From positions 3,100,001-3,164,000 of the forward strand of contig OX442316.1 of assembly GCA_949358305.1 (NCBI GenBank): a stretch of 64,000 bases of DNA, in the 5' to 3' direction. A program made the translations under genes and the position numbers. Source of the DNA: Strigamia acuminata. Lineage: Eukaryota > Arthropoda > Chilopoda > Geophilomorpha > Linotaeniidae. The notes below the pieces were generated by a model. That model saw only the letters and a program-made list of their open reading frames with translations. It searched no databases and was not told the DNA's origin. Positions 35,001 through 46,650 of this stretch are shown piece by piece (within the stretch, counting starts at the first letter, position 1; the number at the start of each line of letters is the position of its first letter).

Positions 35001-38000
35001 GAGAAAAAGAAAAGGAAATTCATCAAATGACGCGGAGTGCCTTGAACATGCCGCTCGTTAAGCTTGGTAGGTATGGAAACTGACACGTGAACAATGGCAT
35101 CGACATTCCACCAGCTTTCATCTATCGTTTTGTCAAAAGAGGTCTAAAAACAGCCCGCCATCACATGGCCAACCTGTCAGGCGATCCAAATAGAGCGAGG
35201 AAGAACGTTTAATGCAATCTGCTTAAATGCTTTAAGTTGATAACCTCGTTTACACTAAGCAAAGTTTCTACTTTTTTTTTGCCTAAATTTAAGCAAGAGG
35301 TTGTGTCACCTTTTTTTCTTAACCTAAGCTAAACCTATCTTAACCTAACGTAACCTAACCGGAAGCAACGACGACGGGAATGCGCAAAAAACTTAAAAAT
35401 GATCAACGTAACCCTCACGGCAAGAAATTATAGATTTACAAAAATTTAAGTTTTGTAAATTCTTTGTTAAAGTGTCTGTTTACAATACCGTACCGCCTCG
35501 TTTAAACGCCCGGGTTCATTAAGACGCCAGGCCCGTTTTAGCGTCGGGCAGTTATTTACCCAAAAATCTATATGAGCCGGCCCCGTATAAACACCGGGAG
35601 TCGTAGGTTGTTATGTTGTAAGTTTTAAAAAAATCCATTTTCCCGATAACTAATTTCTCACTTTTTATCTGGTTAAGCGCCGGGTCCAATTAAACGCCGG
35701 GTTTCATATTGCCACCGGGTGGGTCGGCCGAAAAAAATATATAAACGCCCCGGCTTTTAAACGAGGCAGTACGGTAAGTTAGATGAAATTTGAAATTTAA
35801 CAATTAGATTTACATTGAATTTAGGAAAAGGTTAAATTTAATATTTCACATCCTCTACAGTACGACTGTGTCAGTAAAAACCATCGAAAAGTTAAGTTCT
35901 CGCGGCACTCTGTCGTTTAACGGACTGTGCAATCTACTAGTGCTGTACACAGCTTTTTTCTCTCAGACATTGATATGGCGCTACTTGTTACTTATACAAA
36001 TTAGGGTTGTTTTTTAAATGTCTGAAATATGGTGCACTGCAATAAAAACATGCAGTATGTAATGTTAGATGGGTTCATTTTTTGTTTGGTGTGAAGGGAA
36101 TGTTGACACTTGATAGCGGGCAATTAAAAAATTATGGTTTTAATTTTAAATGCAGTTTTACTCGATAACATATTACCCGTCATTACTCTGTGCCCGTTTG
36201 TTTCAAACCAACTTTTCAAACAAAACATTATGCAAGTAATTGGCTTGTTGCTTCAAGACTACGACTATTTAAAAAGCCAAACTTTGGCAAATGCTCAAAT
36301 TCTAGTGAATGAATTCACAATGTAAGAAGCAAAATTTATGAGAATAATTGTTGAAAAGTGATTATTGATCCGATGCTCTTAAGTGGGCTGAATTAGGGTA
36401 TACTGAGAAATCGGTTTGATCCGTTGAACCGTATGGATGTGGGGCTCAATTGTGCAGTCAATGGTTTAAGTGAAATCGGCCTATGCACTGTCAACTTTAC
36501 AGCGATTATCGGGGCCCCCAAAGTAAACCCGGCCCTGCTAAAAAGTCATTTATTGCCTAATGTTAAATTTAGTTTGCTCTTCATTTATTATCATGATAAA
36601 TTTGAAATAAATTTGAAAAATCTTAATAAATCTATTTTTTTATTTAGGAAATATAATTATAAATATAATTTGTTGTTTGGAGAGCATCAGCGCCTTTAAT
36701 TGCTGTGTTTTAGCGATTTCCACAGTGGTTGCAAGTTTTGTACAAGAGATTGCTTCAAAATAAGAAAATAGCAAGTAATACAATTCAAAAATGGCAGAAA
36801 ATTGATGACATAATCACTGATTGACTAATCAGACAAAAGGCATGTTACGTGATATTAATTTTATCCATTTTTTTGCATCAATCCTAAAATATTCTATACT
36901 TATGTCACCCCCATTTTTATGTAAAATCACTGCCAATTTTATTTTTCTACAAAACTTATAAACCTGGTTGACACTACTGTAGATGACACTGCACAAGTCT
37001 GTGACATAACGAAGAAAAGAATACTGTTATTAATTACATGTACGGACCGTTACGTTTATCGGCCGATCCGTACCGCTCACATTCGATTAATTCTGTGCTG
37101 GTTGAAATCAAGTCTTTTACTGAATTAACAATACACAATTTGATATCTAATTGATCCGCGTTCGGATTTCTTTTCATTCTACCCATGATTTAAACATTTA
37201 ACCATAGATTCCATCTTTTAAATCTCTCGTAAAATCACAATTGGCCGGTTTTTAATCCCCATATACTTTAATCAACGCATAATAAACTATGGTAATAACT
37301 TACTCAAATGCATAGAGCAGCTGTTGAGTCGAGTTGGTCTTTTTTTGGGTGCCAAATCAAAGGGTTAAACGATGAGGAGGGTGGGTGGGCCATGGGTCAT
37401 TGTGCACATCTGTTTGCCTGTCTGACTGACTGACTGTGAAAAGGAGGAGAGAAAAAATGGGAAGAAAAACACTAGAAATAGATAAATTAAATAAACAGTT
37501 TTGTAAATGACATTTCATGTGAAAAAGCGTGCCGGCCCACCCCACTCGAACGATATTTTCACCTGTCGTTATCAATGTGGGTGGTCTGAACAAGTATCCC
37601 GGTGGGTACTGTACCGAAGAGAGGGGGGGCTGTTCAAATAGGGCGGAGCTGTTGGGGGCTTACACTGTGATTCACACACTTTTAGCTCGGGGGTCCCCGT
37701 TCATGCATAATTGAAGCCAATTAAGCGATGGAGCCCACAACCTCCTCCCTTGAGTTTTGATTTATTTAGAAATTAAAGTGAGGGTTTTTACACATTTCTT
37801 TCCCACCCCTCCATACATGGGGATCTTACATATTTTTTTCCACTTTTTATTGCTTTAATCCCCAGTTTTATTGCAGAAAAAAGGTGTAATTTACTTTTCT
37901 GGAGGAGTGGGATGGAGGTTCCAAAGTTTTAAGACTAAACTATAAATATTGAATATCAATGGGATTTCGGCGTTGAATATTTATGAAATGCAAGAAATTA

Positions 38001-41000
38001 GGTGCAAATATTGATATTTTAGGTGCAGGGGGTAATTTTTGTGCAGAATTGGACCGTTTTATGTAGGAAAACTGCAGGTTTTGAGTGAAAACTTGTGGTG
38101 TTTTTCAAAAAGACGGGTAAATGGATCGTAAGTTCACTTTCCGGAGTTGACGATATTTTCTACCGATCATCGACGACTTTTCAAGAATGACCAGTATTTA
38201 TCTCCTAAAGAAGAAAAGTGAAGTTTTTGAACATTTTAAGATTTATCAAACGTGTACGGAGCGAATTAGTGGAAACAAGATTCTCAGTATAAGAACAGGA
38301 GGCCGGAAGCCCCTAAAGTTTGCGAGCCCCTTGGGTCTACCCACTGACCAAGGACCGGATTTGTTGTTATCTGCATGAATTTACATGGATCTACATGGAT
38401 CCACATGGATTTACATGGATTTACATGGATTTACATGGATTTGCATGGATTTGCATGGATTTACATGGATTTACTGGATTTGCATGAATTTTCATGCATT
38501 TGTTTCATCAAATTTACAAATCTCAGTCAAATTTAATGGATTTCTTGCTTCTAATTTAAGCTAATGTGTGCCCCATGTTGGGCACATGGTTATGACTCAC
38601 CAGTAGTAAAAATAATGCAGAAAAAAAGTGCAATTTATATTTAAACATAATTAAAATTACATGACAATTAATTTAACTGTTGAAGGGTCAAAGGACAGAA
38701 AGAAAAAAAGCTGAAGGGGAGGGAATATGCGTGGGGGGAGAAAAGAGCTGAGTGGGGGGAGGATTTTTATCTCAGTTTGTGCAATGTGGCTCATAAATTG
38801 TAGATTTGATAGGATGTTGGGGTACAGGGGTTGTGTGTCATGTTTGTTTTTGGCTCTATCACTGGAGGGATTTTTCTTTTATCGGGATTGGCCATCCGGT
38901 CGCAGTGAGAGAGAGAGACGAAACCCCTTTTGCAACGCATGACTCATCCAAAGTTATGATTTTTACGTGAAATTTGTTGGCCCCCCTTTGTTGCATGACC
39001 CGAGGGGGGCATTGCAGACCCCATGTTTGATTAACGTATCAAAGGGTTATTCGGATGCCAATTAACTGTGGATGGTATCGTTGGCCGGAATCATTGTTAT
39101 GGGCAACCAGAAGCGAGTGGGCAGTGGTCAGTATTGCCATCTGGCACTTTAACTTGAGATGGTGTGTGGATGATTGATTCTTAATGGCGAAGTGTTGGAG
39201 ATAGGAGTGGTTCTATATGTGCTAAAGGAGATAATTCAGAGGGTCTATGGGTCGTTTCTTGGGCTCAAATGGAGATGGAGTGAGATGTGTTTATAATCTT
39301 TTATTTATTAAGGAAACTCTTGGGTGTGATGACTTTTGGGGTGGGAGATCTGGTATGGAAATGAAAGTCATTGGTGGAAAGTCGAGAAAAAGTGTTGGTG
39401 ATTTTACGGACAAACTATCAAAATGTACACCTATGGTCAAAAAAATCTTCACATTTGGAACTGAAGTAGCCTGACAGCATGTGAAGATTTTTTTGTCCAT
39501 AGGTGTACAATGTACGTAATTTCCTAATGTGCTCAAACCTGCACAATTCCTTGTGGTACAAATACACCACAGTGTGGTACGTCGGAGGACAGGCTCTTGT
39601 GTAAAAACACAATTTTTTCAGCTCAGAATGAATTTATTTGTCGTAAAAATGAATTTTTCAAGTTGCAAATGCATTTTTTTTGCTTGAAAATGTTGTAAAA
39701 GGTGTAATTCCTGAATATTCATGGGCCCCCCTGTTGTATGTGCTTCAGGCCCCCTAAAGACTTAATTCGGCCCTGCACTGGGTATTAAAAATATTTATGT
39801 CGCTGTTTGTTCCCATATGGTTCAAAAATATATTTTTGCAATATATTGCTTTTTGCTTAGTGCATTCCAAAATGTGTAGCACTTTGCGGTATTATTATTT
39901 GTAGTCTACCGTATTTTGTGGACTGTAAGACGCACTTTTTTACTTTGAAAAGTTGACCAAAAATTTGCTACTTTTGTATCTTTCTTGTCCAGATGCAAAA
40001 TAACAAGCCAAGGTTTGTGCCTAAACCTTATAATTCTTCCACTCCTCTAATAGAAGTGAAAATCCTTTATTGTTCATTACCTGGCCAACCGTTGCTAGGG
40101 GAAAATATGGAAGCTGCATGATGCCCAAGCATAATGCTCCTGCATGATGCCTTGGCATCTTGCATCTGCATGATGCTTTATACATTGTATTTGACAACAA
40201 TACAATGTAAATCTCTAATGTGCTTAAACCTGCACAATTCCTTTTGGTGCAAATATGCATTCATACTTGTATTGGAAATGCATTTCATAATCATTTTTAC
40301 AAAATGTATTGCAAAAATGTATTACAAAATGCATTGTTACAAAACTACAAAAACAAGAGATCCATATTAATGCAATTCGTGCAGCTCACAAGCGTTAGTG
40401 ATATTTATTATGCATGCAAAAGTGTTATGCGATGTTTAACCTGGCCAACTAGATCAATCGAGGGAAATATTATCAACTTGGGCGTACTTAAAGTTTCCAG
40501 GTAAATCATTCTAATTCGGTTGTAGGCGCCTTTTTCTTTCCCCAGGCGGGTTCCTCGTGGTCCAATTAGTCGTTCCTAATTGGTCTGATGGATGAGATGC
40601 GCATTTTTCGTCCTGGGAACGCGTGGGAGAAACGCCGAGGGGAAAAGGAGTTTATAATCAGTTTACAAGACAGCAAGGGATGTGGTTCTCCTAAGTAGAC
40701 ACCATTTTTGACGACTTTTTTCTTGTCGTTCATTTGCTCATTTTTCTCGTCCGCAAATAAATTTAAATTTTTTATATATTTCTTTCCCACGCAGTTACTG
40801 CTTCTGTGCACATTGAAGACTACGACGAAGATTACAACGATTACGAAGACGCCAAACAAAATGACACATCCCAGCACAGCAACTTACAACAAAGTATTTA
40901 TCCTCAAGCAGTGGCGGCTTTAATGTAAATAAGGCCCTAGGCATATGTGGCAGAGATCTGCATTGGCGTAAAATCCTTACCCGTTACCCGTCCGTTACCC

Positions 41001-44000
41001 GTTTCCAAAAAAAATTCTCTACCCTGCCCTACCCGTACCCGTTCCTGAACGCGATCACATGTGCCAGAGATGTGCATTGGCGTAAAAACCATACCCGTTA
41101 CCCGCCCGTACCCTACGGGTACGGGTGGGGAGAGTACCCAATGCAGATCTCTGATATGTGGATAAGCGATGACTTAGGCAAATGCAGAAATGCTAGGCCC
41201 TAGGTTTGTGTGGAAATGCAATGCCTCAGGCCAGTGCAGAAATGATAGGCCCTAGGCATGCGTGGGAATGAAATGCCCTTAGGCAAGTATAAAGATGCAA
41301 TGCCTGAGGCAAGTGCAGAGATGCTAAGCCCTAGGCATGTGTGGAAATGCAAGGCCGTAGGCAAGTGGGGAGATGTAGGCTTTTGAAGCAGAACCTCCTG
41401 GGGAAAAGCCTAGGTTGCCTAAAGCCGTCACTGCAGGAGAGAGATGTATAGAGTATTAAATGTTTGCTTGATTAGACAAACTGCGTTTGCTTCATCCTGT
41501 GGCCAACCTGAGTCGAATTGCTGGTGATTCTATACGGCTGAAATGTGAAGTAGCCGCAGCATCTTCGGTTCGTTTCTATTGGTATAAAAACGAAGCGCCG
41601 TTGAAAGAGGAGCGTGGACGGTTGCTTATCCGCCGCTATTCCATTTCTGGAAGAAGTGGAAAATCTGGTTACGGATCTCGGATTCGAATTGCCGATGCAG
41701 ATACGCACGACACTGGATATTACAGATGCGATGTTGTTGATGGACAGCAGTCGCTTAGCAGTACCGGCATCCTCCTTGTAAAGATGGGCCGTTGGGGTGA
41801 GTAGTCGTTCTATTGTATAAGTTCCCAAACTGTGACAGGCCTACAGGGGCACTGACAAATATTCCAATAATAGAAAATATTGAAAAAATATCTAGTGAAT
41901 AATGGACTCATCATTATTGATCCTATTAATAAATTGTTTGTGATTTGCATTTAATGTTTTTTAAATAATTGCATCTATTCACCAACTGCACACTGCAATT
42001 GTCAGTTATGAATTATAGAACTATGGTATGGTGCTACCGGTATTTTAACAACTTCTTCGATTCCAAGACGTACTTTTTTACCCGTATAAGCGTCTTTAGA
42101 AAAAAAAGAGCATTTTACAACCGAAGCGTCTTAGCATCTTATACCCCGTTCGGACCAGAAAGTTTGGCTAGCCTAAAGTTTAAATCTAGTTCTGGTTTTT
42201 GGTGCGAACGCATCTAGCCTAAATTTATCTAGTTTAAAAATGTTTGAACTAGATAATTCTAATCCAGTTGTGTAAACTAGATAATTACCAAAGAACTAGA
42301 TAACTGCCACGGTCACTTCCTACAATTCCGTGCACAGCGTGGTCAGTTGATTGTCTATTAGCTGCATTCTAGCCTAGATATGTGGATTTTTTATTCTTGT
42401 TGCGAACACATTATCTAAATAATTTTGTAGGCTAAATCATCCAGAACTAGATTTAAATTCCAGGCTAGTCAAAACCTTCTGTTGCAAACAAGGTATTAGA
42501 ATGTAAAAGGCAAACAGGGTGTGTCTTAGAATCGAAGAAATACGGTAATAGAAAATCACAAAATTACAAAAGCGTACATTTAATGAAAGGCTTTAACAAA
42601 TGGGCAGAATCCACAACATACCACTCTTGTCAACCAAATTTGAATTCCCTTATATATCTATTCCAGATCGCATTCAATCAGCCTCCGACTTGCCGGAGAT
42701 GGAGCCATTGTTCCCCATTCTGGTCGGTAGGTGAGTACCAATAAATAAGGGCAAAATTTTTTTAATTTTAATTCTGGGGACAATTTTAGAATTCTTCAAG
42801 TAAAATCACCATGACAAAAGCAACATGTAAATTTATGTCTTTTTTTTTAATGAAACGGACCCTTATGGACATAGGGGTCAACAGGGGCTGCAGCTGTTTG
42901 TCGTCTTTCGCTCAATTCATCTCTTTTATTAAATTTTGTGGTTTTGACTCGACGCACACCCCCATCATCTTCCACCCCCTCTTCCTGTCTCCCATTAAAT
43001 GACACATTTGCGATTTAAAAACGTTATTTTGGCTTTAATGTTTTGTTCCTCCTTCATCCTTACGGTTGCCTTGGCGACCGTTGTCAACCAGAAATCAATG
43101 GTGTGGACGATGACATCATCAACACTTGCACACACCTTGTAAGGTTGAAACGAGGATCGTCAGAGCCGACCTGTGGGATATATAGATGCGATGCGCCCGG
43201 TCGAGTAACGGCCATTGACAGGGGAGAAGGAGAGCCATGTATGATGGCTCGAGTAGGGGAATTGGTGCTTGTAATGAGTGTAATGTTGTTTGGTCAAGGT
43301 CAAGGCCTCGGTGCGGCATCATCAGACAGGTAAGTTGTGGTTTGTGATGTTTTTTTCCCGCTTGCGATGAGATTGGTGGCGTGTGAGGAAGAACACTGGC
43401 GCTTTCTTTTCTTTATTGTGTCATCTTTTCAGTCAACCCTCCCCCATCTGCTGAGCCTCCATGTTTGTTTTGAATCATGGGGAGTGTGTTAGGAAAGAGA
43501 TTTTGAGTGTTTTGTTAATTTTTTAGTAGTGGTGGGATAAAATGATGGTTGGTTGGGAATTGGAGGTTGGGTTTTGACAGTTAATTGCTTTTTTTTGGTT
43601 GACCGCAGTTTTTTTTGGGTTTTTTGTTGTTATTTTTTTTATAATTGTGAATACATAATTCTGGTTTTACGTGTAGAAAAAGAGAGAGAAGGGAAATTCC
43701 ATAAATATTCCCTAAAACACAAATAGTGTATTTGCTAGATAATAAACAAAGGAAATCACTATTTATTTCCTAGGTAACAAACAAGGAGAATTTCCTAAAT
43801 ATTTCCTGGATAACAAACAAAAGGAATTTCCTAGATATTTCCTGGATAACAAACAAAAGGAATGCCCTACGTATTTCCTAGACAACCAAACAAGGAGAAT
43901 TTCCTAAATGTTTTCTAGAAAATTACAGTTAATGGATTGTAAAAATGAAATGAAATTTATATTTCTAGACCACGTTAAATCAAAATTGTGTAAAAACAGA

Positions 44001-46650
44001 ATTTGGAGTATAATTAAGGTGTTAAAGAAGTGATAAGTGGTTTATTTTTAATGGAAGAGTCTTATCAAACATTTGATAACAACTCTGGGTCCAATTTGTC
44101 AGTTTTGTTGACACTAGAAAAAAATAACAAAAACCAAATAATCTGATACCAAGACCAATTTTGTCCAATTATGATAAGAAATTAAGATAATTAATCTCAT
44201 GCTTGGTCTTCTGATCAATTAATCAGAGATTGAGACCAATTAACCAGAGATTGTGACCAATTAATCAGAGATTGTGACCAATTAACCAGAGATTCTGACC
44301 AATTAATCAGAGATTCTGACCAATTAATCAGAGATTCTGACCAATTAATCAGAGATTCTGACCAATTAACCAGAGATTCTGACCAATTAATCAGAGATTG
44401 TGACCAATTAATCAGAGATTATGAACAATTATCGTATTTTATCGATTAAGAGCCGCGGTTCTAATTCAAAGCTGCCATTTTTATTTTTGGTAAACTGATC
44501 AACTGAAATGGGGCCCTAGAAACTTGTAGCTCTAGATGAGTGACCGGTGTTTCTATATTAAACAACTTAATGGTATTTTGCCTGTATTTACAGTTCACCA
44601 GTATTTGAAGGGCCAAAAAATCGAGGACCTGTTGAAACATCGGATGCTAGCACCAAACCATTTGGATTTTGTCAGAAGTACAGCGGAAGTGCCTGCTCCA
44701 AATTTGTAGCAAACAGGACCATTTTTGTGCAGTCAGACAAAGAACAAACGACAAATGAAAACAAACTGATGGAAGCCATCACGGTTATTGCATCGTCCGG
44801 TGATTTGTCACGTCCGTGTTCTGATTTCGCTATGCCGTCGTTGTGCTTGCTGTCGTTTCCTCCGTGCGACGAATCGGCGACCGGTGATCCTCGACCAAAG
44901 CTGATATGCAGACATGAATGTGAACTGCTTGAAAATGATATTTGCCGAATGGAATTTGCCATTGCCAAAACACACCCAGTCATAGGCCAGAAAGTGGTTT
45001 TGCCAAATTGTCAAGATTTACCCACAACTAATTGTCTGCAGTTGGGAATTCCAAAACCTCAGTACAATGCAGAGAATGGTAAAAAATGAAAAGACAAAAT
45101 TATTTACCATATATCTTCTAATTGCGCCAATTGGAGGTCCGTAACAGAGACCCGCTGTGTGTAATACAACTTTATCTGTTGCAGGTCAAGCCTGCTACAC
45201 TGGAAAAGGAGAAGGGTATAGAGGTTCAGTCAGCCAATCCAAAAATGGCCACCAATGTCAGTTATGGAGTCATCAGTTGAGGTATAAAAGTTCAGATTAC
45301 CCAGAGTTAATCGGCGGACACAATTACTGCCGCAATCCTGGATCCGTCGAAGATCAACCGTGGTGTTATACAACAAATCCGCTCGTCCGGAAGGAAGTTT
45401 GCTCAGTTTCCAAATGCAGTAAGATGGTCTAAACATCACCAACCTAAGTAAACTTATTTAAACATATCAACTATGTTTCAGATGATTTTCTATGGCTATA
45501 CGTATTTATTCCAACGGCAGTGGGCGTGGCAACACTAGGTGTTCTCGTGGGCTTACTGTGCGTCAAACGACGGATTTCTCGGAAAAGCAATTCCAAGTCG
45601 GGTTCTTCCATGCTGGGCCAACAACCATTGGAACTAAGCAGCCTTTTGCCCAAATCTGCAGTAAGGGCGCGTGAATTTGCCATATCAGATATCCAATTCA
45701 AACAGGAACTAGGAGAAGGAGCTTTCGGTAAAGTATACGAAGGCGAGGTTTTGGGCTTGGACGGCGTGACTCGCGTAGCCATTAAAACCCTGAAGGAAAA
45801 TGCCACGGCTAAAACGGTCCAAGATTTCCGGCGAGAAGTTGACCTGATGACCGATCTACGGCATCCAAACATAGTATGTCTTTTTGGTGTTTGCGTCAAG
45901 GAAGATCCTCTATGCATGCTGTTTGAATTCATGATCCACGGAGACTTGCACGAATTCCTGGTCACGCACAGTCCTCACGGTCTGGACTCGGATGAACCGC
46001 GGGTTTTGGGTCATGGGGACTTCCTCTACGTGGCGATGCAGGTGGCGGCGGGGATGGAATACTTAGCCGGTCATCACTACATCCATCGTGATTTGGCGGC
46101 TAGGAACTGTCTGGTTGGCAAGAATCTTGTGGTTAAGATTTCGGATTTCGGTCTTTCGCGCGATATTTATTCGTCTGACTATTACCGCGTTCAGTCCAAG
46201 TCGTTGCTGCCGGTTCGCTGGATGCCGCCAGAGTCAATACTTTACGGCAAATTTACAACTGACAGCGATGTCTGGTCTTACGGAGTGGTTTTGTGGGAAA
46301 CATACAGTTATGGCTTGCAGCCGTACTACGGGCGGTCTAACCAGGAAGTGATCGAGATGATCCGATCTCGCCAGCTGCTTCCGTGCCCCGACGGATGTCC
46401 TCCGCATATGTACGCACTCATGATAGAATGTTGGCACGAAGTGCCTGCTCGTAGACCTTCGTTCAAGGAGATTCATTCGAGGCTTCGCACATGGGATGGA
46501 CTCTTATCGGCTTGTAATAACATGAATTCTGGAAACAATAGGACTTTGTCGGGAAGAAGACCTTTGCCCGACGTTCCATCAAGACATGATCCGCGAACAA
46601 GCGCTGTCCCATTCACATATATGCCAGAAGCGACTTTTTCAAACATGTAA
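32022..46650 (+). CDS. Ror: Ror-family receptor tyrosine kinase, complete
   Basis: Wnt-binding single-pass receptor. Exons: 32022-32067, 40795-40893, 41476-41796, 42667-42730, 44594-45078, 45185-45418, 45482-46650; phases agree and give 805 residues. Exon 1 encodes the signal peptide (MISTQTFIHLILIIH). Then come an acidic stretch (EDYDEDYNDYEDAK), an Ig-like domain (about 55-150, LKCE…YYRCDV), the Frizzled Cys-rich domain (about 190-335), a kringle (about 340-417, ACYTGKGEGYRG…YCRNP…WCYT), TM (about 420-441) and kinase (about 475-750). Kinase motifs are complete: GEGAFGKVYEG, VAIKTL, HRDLAARN, DFGLSRDIYSSDYY, and the family loop VQSKSLLPVRWMPPES. The tail is short (about 50 residues). A likely alternative is naming it Ror2/Nrk; I cannot choose the orthologue by eye. 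Confidence 0.95.
33296..33457. mobile_element. Small foldback MITE (TACCGCCCC family, copy 1)
   Basis: Left end taccgccccgtttaatagcc, right end its inverse (ggctattaaatggggcggta), about 160 bp overall; a second, longer member is at 35486-35776. No ORF. Confidence 0.8.
35486..35776. mobile_element. Foldback MITE (TACCGCCCC family, copy 2)
   Basis: Left end taccgtaccgcctcgtttaa and inverse right end (ttaaacgaggcagtacggta); interior shares cccgggttcattaa and related GC-rich pieces with the copy at 33.3 kb. 291 bp, no ORF, in Ror intron 1. Confidence 0.82.
38385..38475. repeat. ~10-bp tandem repeat (ggatttacat)
   Basis: Nine copies of ggatttacat and close variants in Ror intron 1. Confidence 0.9.
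39428..39505. mobile_element. 78-bp Tc1/mariner-type MITE
   Basis: Termini cacctatggtcaaaaaaatc and its inverse (gatttttttgtccataggtg), flanked by TA on each side (39426-39427 and 39506-39507). The terminal sequence and TA duplication are typical of Tc1/mariner elements. Almost the whole element is terminal repeat. Confidence 0.88.
40909..41433. mobile_element. hAT-like non-autonomous element in Ror intron 2
   Basis: Starts cagtggcggctttaa and ends ttgcctaaagccgtcactg, inverted ends of about 14-16 bp. No 8-bp target duplication could be recognised. It hosts the younger element at 40951-41153, and its right half consists of diverged copies of a unit containing ggccctaggca. It begins only 15 bp after the Ror exon ending at 40893. 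Confidence 0.65.
40951..41153. mobile_element. hAT-like MITE with perfect 8-bp target duplication
   Basis: Terminal repeats cagagatctgcattgg and ccaatgcagatctctg flanked by identical atatgtgg at 40943-40950 and 41154-41161. The 8-bp duplication and CAGAG end fit hAT. The interior contains several acccgttacccg-type units and an internal copy of the terminus. It is inserted into the element at 40909-41433. Confidence 0.92.
42035..42547. mobile_element. Outer foldback MITE in Ror intron 3
   Basis: Left part taccggtattttaacaactt then cttcgattccaagacg; right part is inverse (gtcttagaatcgaag then aaatacggta). The outermost ends match the TACCGTATTTT-type termini seen elsewhere in the window. It was interrupted by the element at 42141-42496. 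Confidence 0.72.
42141..42496. mobile_element. Inner inverted-repeat element, nested in 42035-42547
   Basis: Left end ataccccgttcggaccagaa with agtttggctagcc; right end inverse (ggctagtcaaaaccttctg then aaggtat). Subterminal block aaatctagttctgg / ccagaactagattt is also inverted. About 356 bp, no ORF. Confidence 0.78.
44214..44425. repeat. 21-bp tandem repeat in Ror intron
   Basis: About 10 copies of accaattaatcagagattctg just 5' of a partial TACCGTATTTTA-family fragment at about 44441-44500, in the intron before the Frizzled-domain exon. Confidence 0.93.

Larger units (their letters stand above)
32068..40794. other. 8.7-kb first intron of Ror
   Basis: Mostly unique AT-rich DNA. Within it: inverted-repeat elements at 33296-33457, 35486-35776 and 39428-39505; a dispersed repeat at about 34370-34530 sharing sequence with 55.6 kb, 56.4 kb and 60.5 kb; a 10-bp array at 38385-38475; a dispersed segment at 37037-37100 (tacggaccgtt…gccgatccgta) similar to 49374-49415; and short TE relics such as the left end taccgtattttgtgg at 39907. 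No conserved gene. A possible alternative first exon lies at 35027-35066. Confidence 0.6.

Noticed and set aside
35340-35365. cctaacctaacg-like runs, considered as telomeric (TTAGG) repeats
   Set aside because: Only a few irregular units; chance similarity in AT-rich DNA.
43043-43333. Plus-strand 96-codon ORF in a Ror intron with several cysteines
   Set aside because: Considered as an extra Ror exon, but the junction 42730/44594 already keeps frame and no Ig or Frizzled element is encoded.
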